Shown: positions 51,145-51,995 of the stretch, in pieces
How positions within the stretch are numbered: the first letter of the stretch is position 1
Layout of the letters: every line of letters begins with the position of its first letter
Assembly: GCA_016235245.1 (NCBI GenBank)
Contig: JACRLO010000041.1
Coordinates: 1-51,995 of the forward strand
Source of the DNA: Nitrospirota bacterium
GTDB lineage: Bacteria; Nitrospirota; Thermodesulfovibrionia; Thermodesulfovibrionales; UBA6898
Direction of reading: 5' to 3'
DNA length: 51,995 nt
The notes under the pieces: model-generated
Databases searched by the model: none
Seen by the model: only the letters and a program-made list of their open reading frames with translations
Told to the model about the DNA's origin: nothing
Translations under genes and position numbers: made by a program

Positions 51145-51860
51145 GTCGGTGCTCTTGATACCTGCCGTGCATACCACACCTTGCCATGCTTTTCTATCTC
51201 ATAGTCCTTTAAGAAACGGAGACCCTTCAGCTTCTTCAACTCTTCTATAAGCACACTCTTAAAATGGTCTTTCCGCTTCTTGCAGGGGGCGACTGCGTTA
51301 TGGATAGTATCAATATAAAACTCCTTTTCTATAGGATGACAGGATAAGAACCTGTGCAGAGCCTTGCCTGTTGGAGTAAGCTGTTTCCTTATATTTAAAT
51401 CAATCCTGCGGGACTGACCTAACAGCCCCGCAATCTTGGAATCAAGCACAACCTCAACCGCCCCATTTACGACCTGCATATCGGAAAATACCGTGCCCTT
51501 GAAGTTGAACCCGCAAGCATCTATTAATTCCACCTGCAAGCACCGTAACGCCTTCAGAGACTCCATAATGAGCTTGGTAGTTACATTGCTTGGGGTCTTT
51601 CTCATATGCCGTGCAAGAGCATTCAGGCTCTTCTCTTTATATATAATTGTCCCGTACACGTCATCCCACTTCCCACAGTTCATGACCGCAATCAGGACAT
51701 CCTCATCATAGACAGCAAGCGGTAAGTCGGGAAACACCACCGTACCCCATGAGCAGACAAGCGGTTCCTTTATAGGAGACCGCTTCCGTTTCTGTGGCAG
51801 AAACAGTGGTATGCGACCCAGTACTGATGGGTAGCCAACCCATATACGCTGCTTCATCAT
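51117..51860 (-). CDS. Probable replication initiator (Rep/TrfA-like)
   Basis: 247 aa, two winged-helix-like halves: VGYPSVLGRIPLFLPQKRKR, TIIYKEKSLNALARHMRKTP then SNVTTKLIMESLKALRCLQV, and RIDLNIRKQLTPTGKALHRF. The order (short N-terminus, LFxPxK, then two HTH segments and a basic tail) resembles iteron plasmid initiators such as TrfA/RepA. The assignment leans on the iterons at its 3' end. Start ATG 51860 overlaps the upstream stop. Confidence 0.6.
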   Translation of the reverse strand: MMKQRIWVGYPSVLGRIPLFLPQKRKRSPIKEPLVCSWGTVVFPDLPLAVYDEDVLIAVMNCGKWDDVYGTIIYKEKSLNALARHMRKTPSNVTTKLIMESLKALRCLQVELIDACGFNFKGTVFSDMQVVNGAVEVVLDSKIAGLLGQSRRIDLNIRKQLTPTGKALHRFLSCHPIEKEFYIDTIHNAVAPCKKRKDHFKSVLIEELKKLKGLRFLKDYEIEKHGKVWYARQVSRAPTRNIWGSTR

Positions 51861-51995
51861 TTCTGCTTTGCCATGAACTTATTGAAATCATCCATCAGGT
51901 CAGTCTTTCCTGACGTTCTATATTCATCCGAAACAAAGGAGGCAAAGTTCTGATAGTTCCTGTAGAAGTTAAGAAGGCAGGTGCCTTCCTTATAG
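51857..51995 (-). CDS. C-terminus of an unidentified protein, cut by the window end
   Basis: About 45 residues, CLLNFYRNYQNFASFVSDEY then RTSGKTDLMDDFNKFMAKQK, ending at TGA 51857-51859, which overlaps the start of the Rep-like gene. Same strand and coupled, so it belongs to the same operon of the integrated element. Too short to identify. Confidence 0.55.
   Translation of the reverse strand, partial: YKEGTCLLNFYRNYQNFASFVSDEYRTSGKTDLMDDFNKFMAKQK

Noticed and set aside
51050-51250. Plus-strand frame KTEYFWFFTEYFWKS with repeated TEYFW
   Set aside because: The protein repeat is explained by the 21-bp DNA iterons; no RBS and it is antisense to the Rep-like gene.

Overview
The window comes from a bacterial, probably Gram-negative, anaerobic or microaerophilic diazotroph. 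Outer-membrane porin, periplasmic proteins, a TAT substrate, sigma-54 promoters, a tungsten aldehyde oxidoreductase and NifI-type PII proteins point this way. The gene style fits Nitrospirota or a deltaproteobacterial relative, but this is inference: there is no rRNA or other taxonomic marker here.

Region 1 (1-18 kb) is a nitrogen-fixation and ammonium-assimilation block. It holds nifD (5' end outside the window and broken by a 53-bp tandem duplication), nifK, a fused nifEN, nifX, nifI1, nifI2 and a nif ferredoxin. Two unrelated minus-strand membrane-protein genes follow, then a second nif operon nifB-modA-modB-modC-nifV. After that come a small NifA-type HTH protein, a porin, amtB, glnK and a second amtB. 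Three good sigma-54 promoters (before nifB, before the HTH/porin/amtB/glnK group and before the second amtB) each have CTACAAAWWTGT-like palindromes upstream, which suggests one shared activator.

Region 2 (18-30 kb) is mixed chromosomal content: a HIT protein; a tungsten aldehyde:ferredoxin oxidoreductase with its radical SAM maturase and a MoaD/ThiS-like carrier; a FecR/W-rich repeat protein; a PilZ-PAS-kinase-receiver hybrid; a tautomerase; a SYLF protein; and tRNA-Leu(UAG).

Region 3 (30-45 kb) is accessory DNA. It starts with a HigBA-like pair whose toxin is frameshifted. Related repeat segments near 31.0, 35.5, 41.8 and 44.1 kb, all in the same orientation, then bound three plus-strand modules: (a) a TAT spermidine-dehydrogenase-like flavoprotein with spermidine-synthase-like genes; (b) an ECF sigma/anti-sigma/Spy-like group with a YVTN propeller, a MOT1-type molybdate transporter and an ICMT-like protein; (c) a three-gene selenoprotein operon. 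A decayed antitoxin/PIN pair follows.

The most remarkable find is module (c), 42.07-44.02 kb. Three consecutive genes contain four in-frame UGA codons, each beside a cysteine or in a redox motif and each followed by a hairpin whose loop starts 14-18 nt downstream. They read as a periplasmic TlpA-like redoxin (UPQC), a MerT-like small membrane protein (Cys-Sec instead of Cys-Cys), and a DUF5714-AhpD-like fusion with two Sec (CU near the N-terminus, CQPU in the AhpD domain). The MerT-like gene is invisible to ordinary ORF calling. A joint role in thiol/selenol redox or soft-metal (for example mercury) handling is a hypothesis.

Region 4 (45-52 kb) has a WYL regulator, a small membrane protein and a hybrid kinase, then an integrated element. 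The element's edge is a 23-nt tRNA-Pro-like 3' end (48196-48218) beside a tyrosine recombinase. Inside are a DUF1848 protein, an iteron-and-hairpin cluster and a Rep-like gene, and it runs off the right end of the window.
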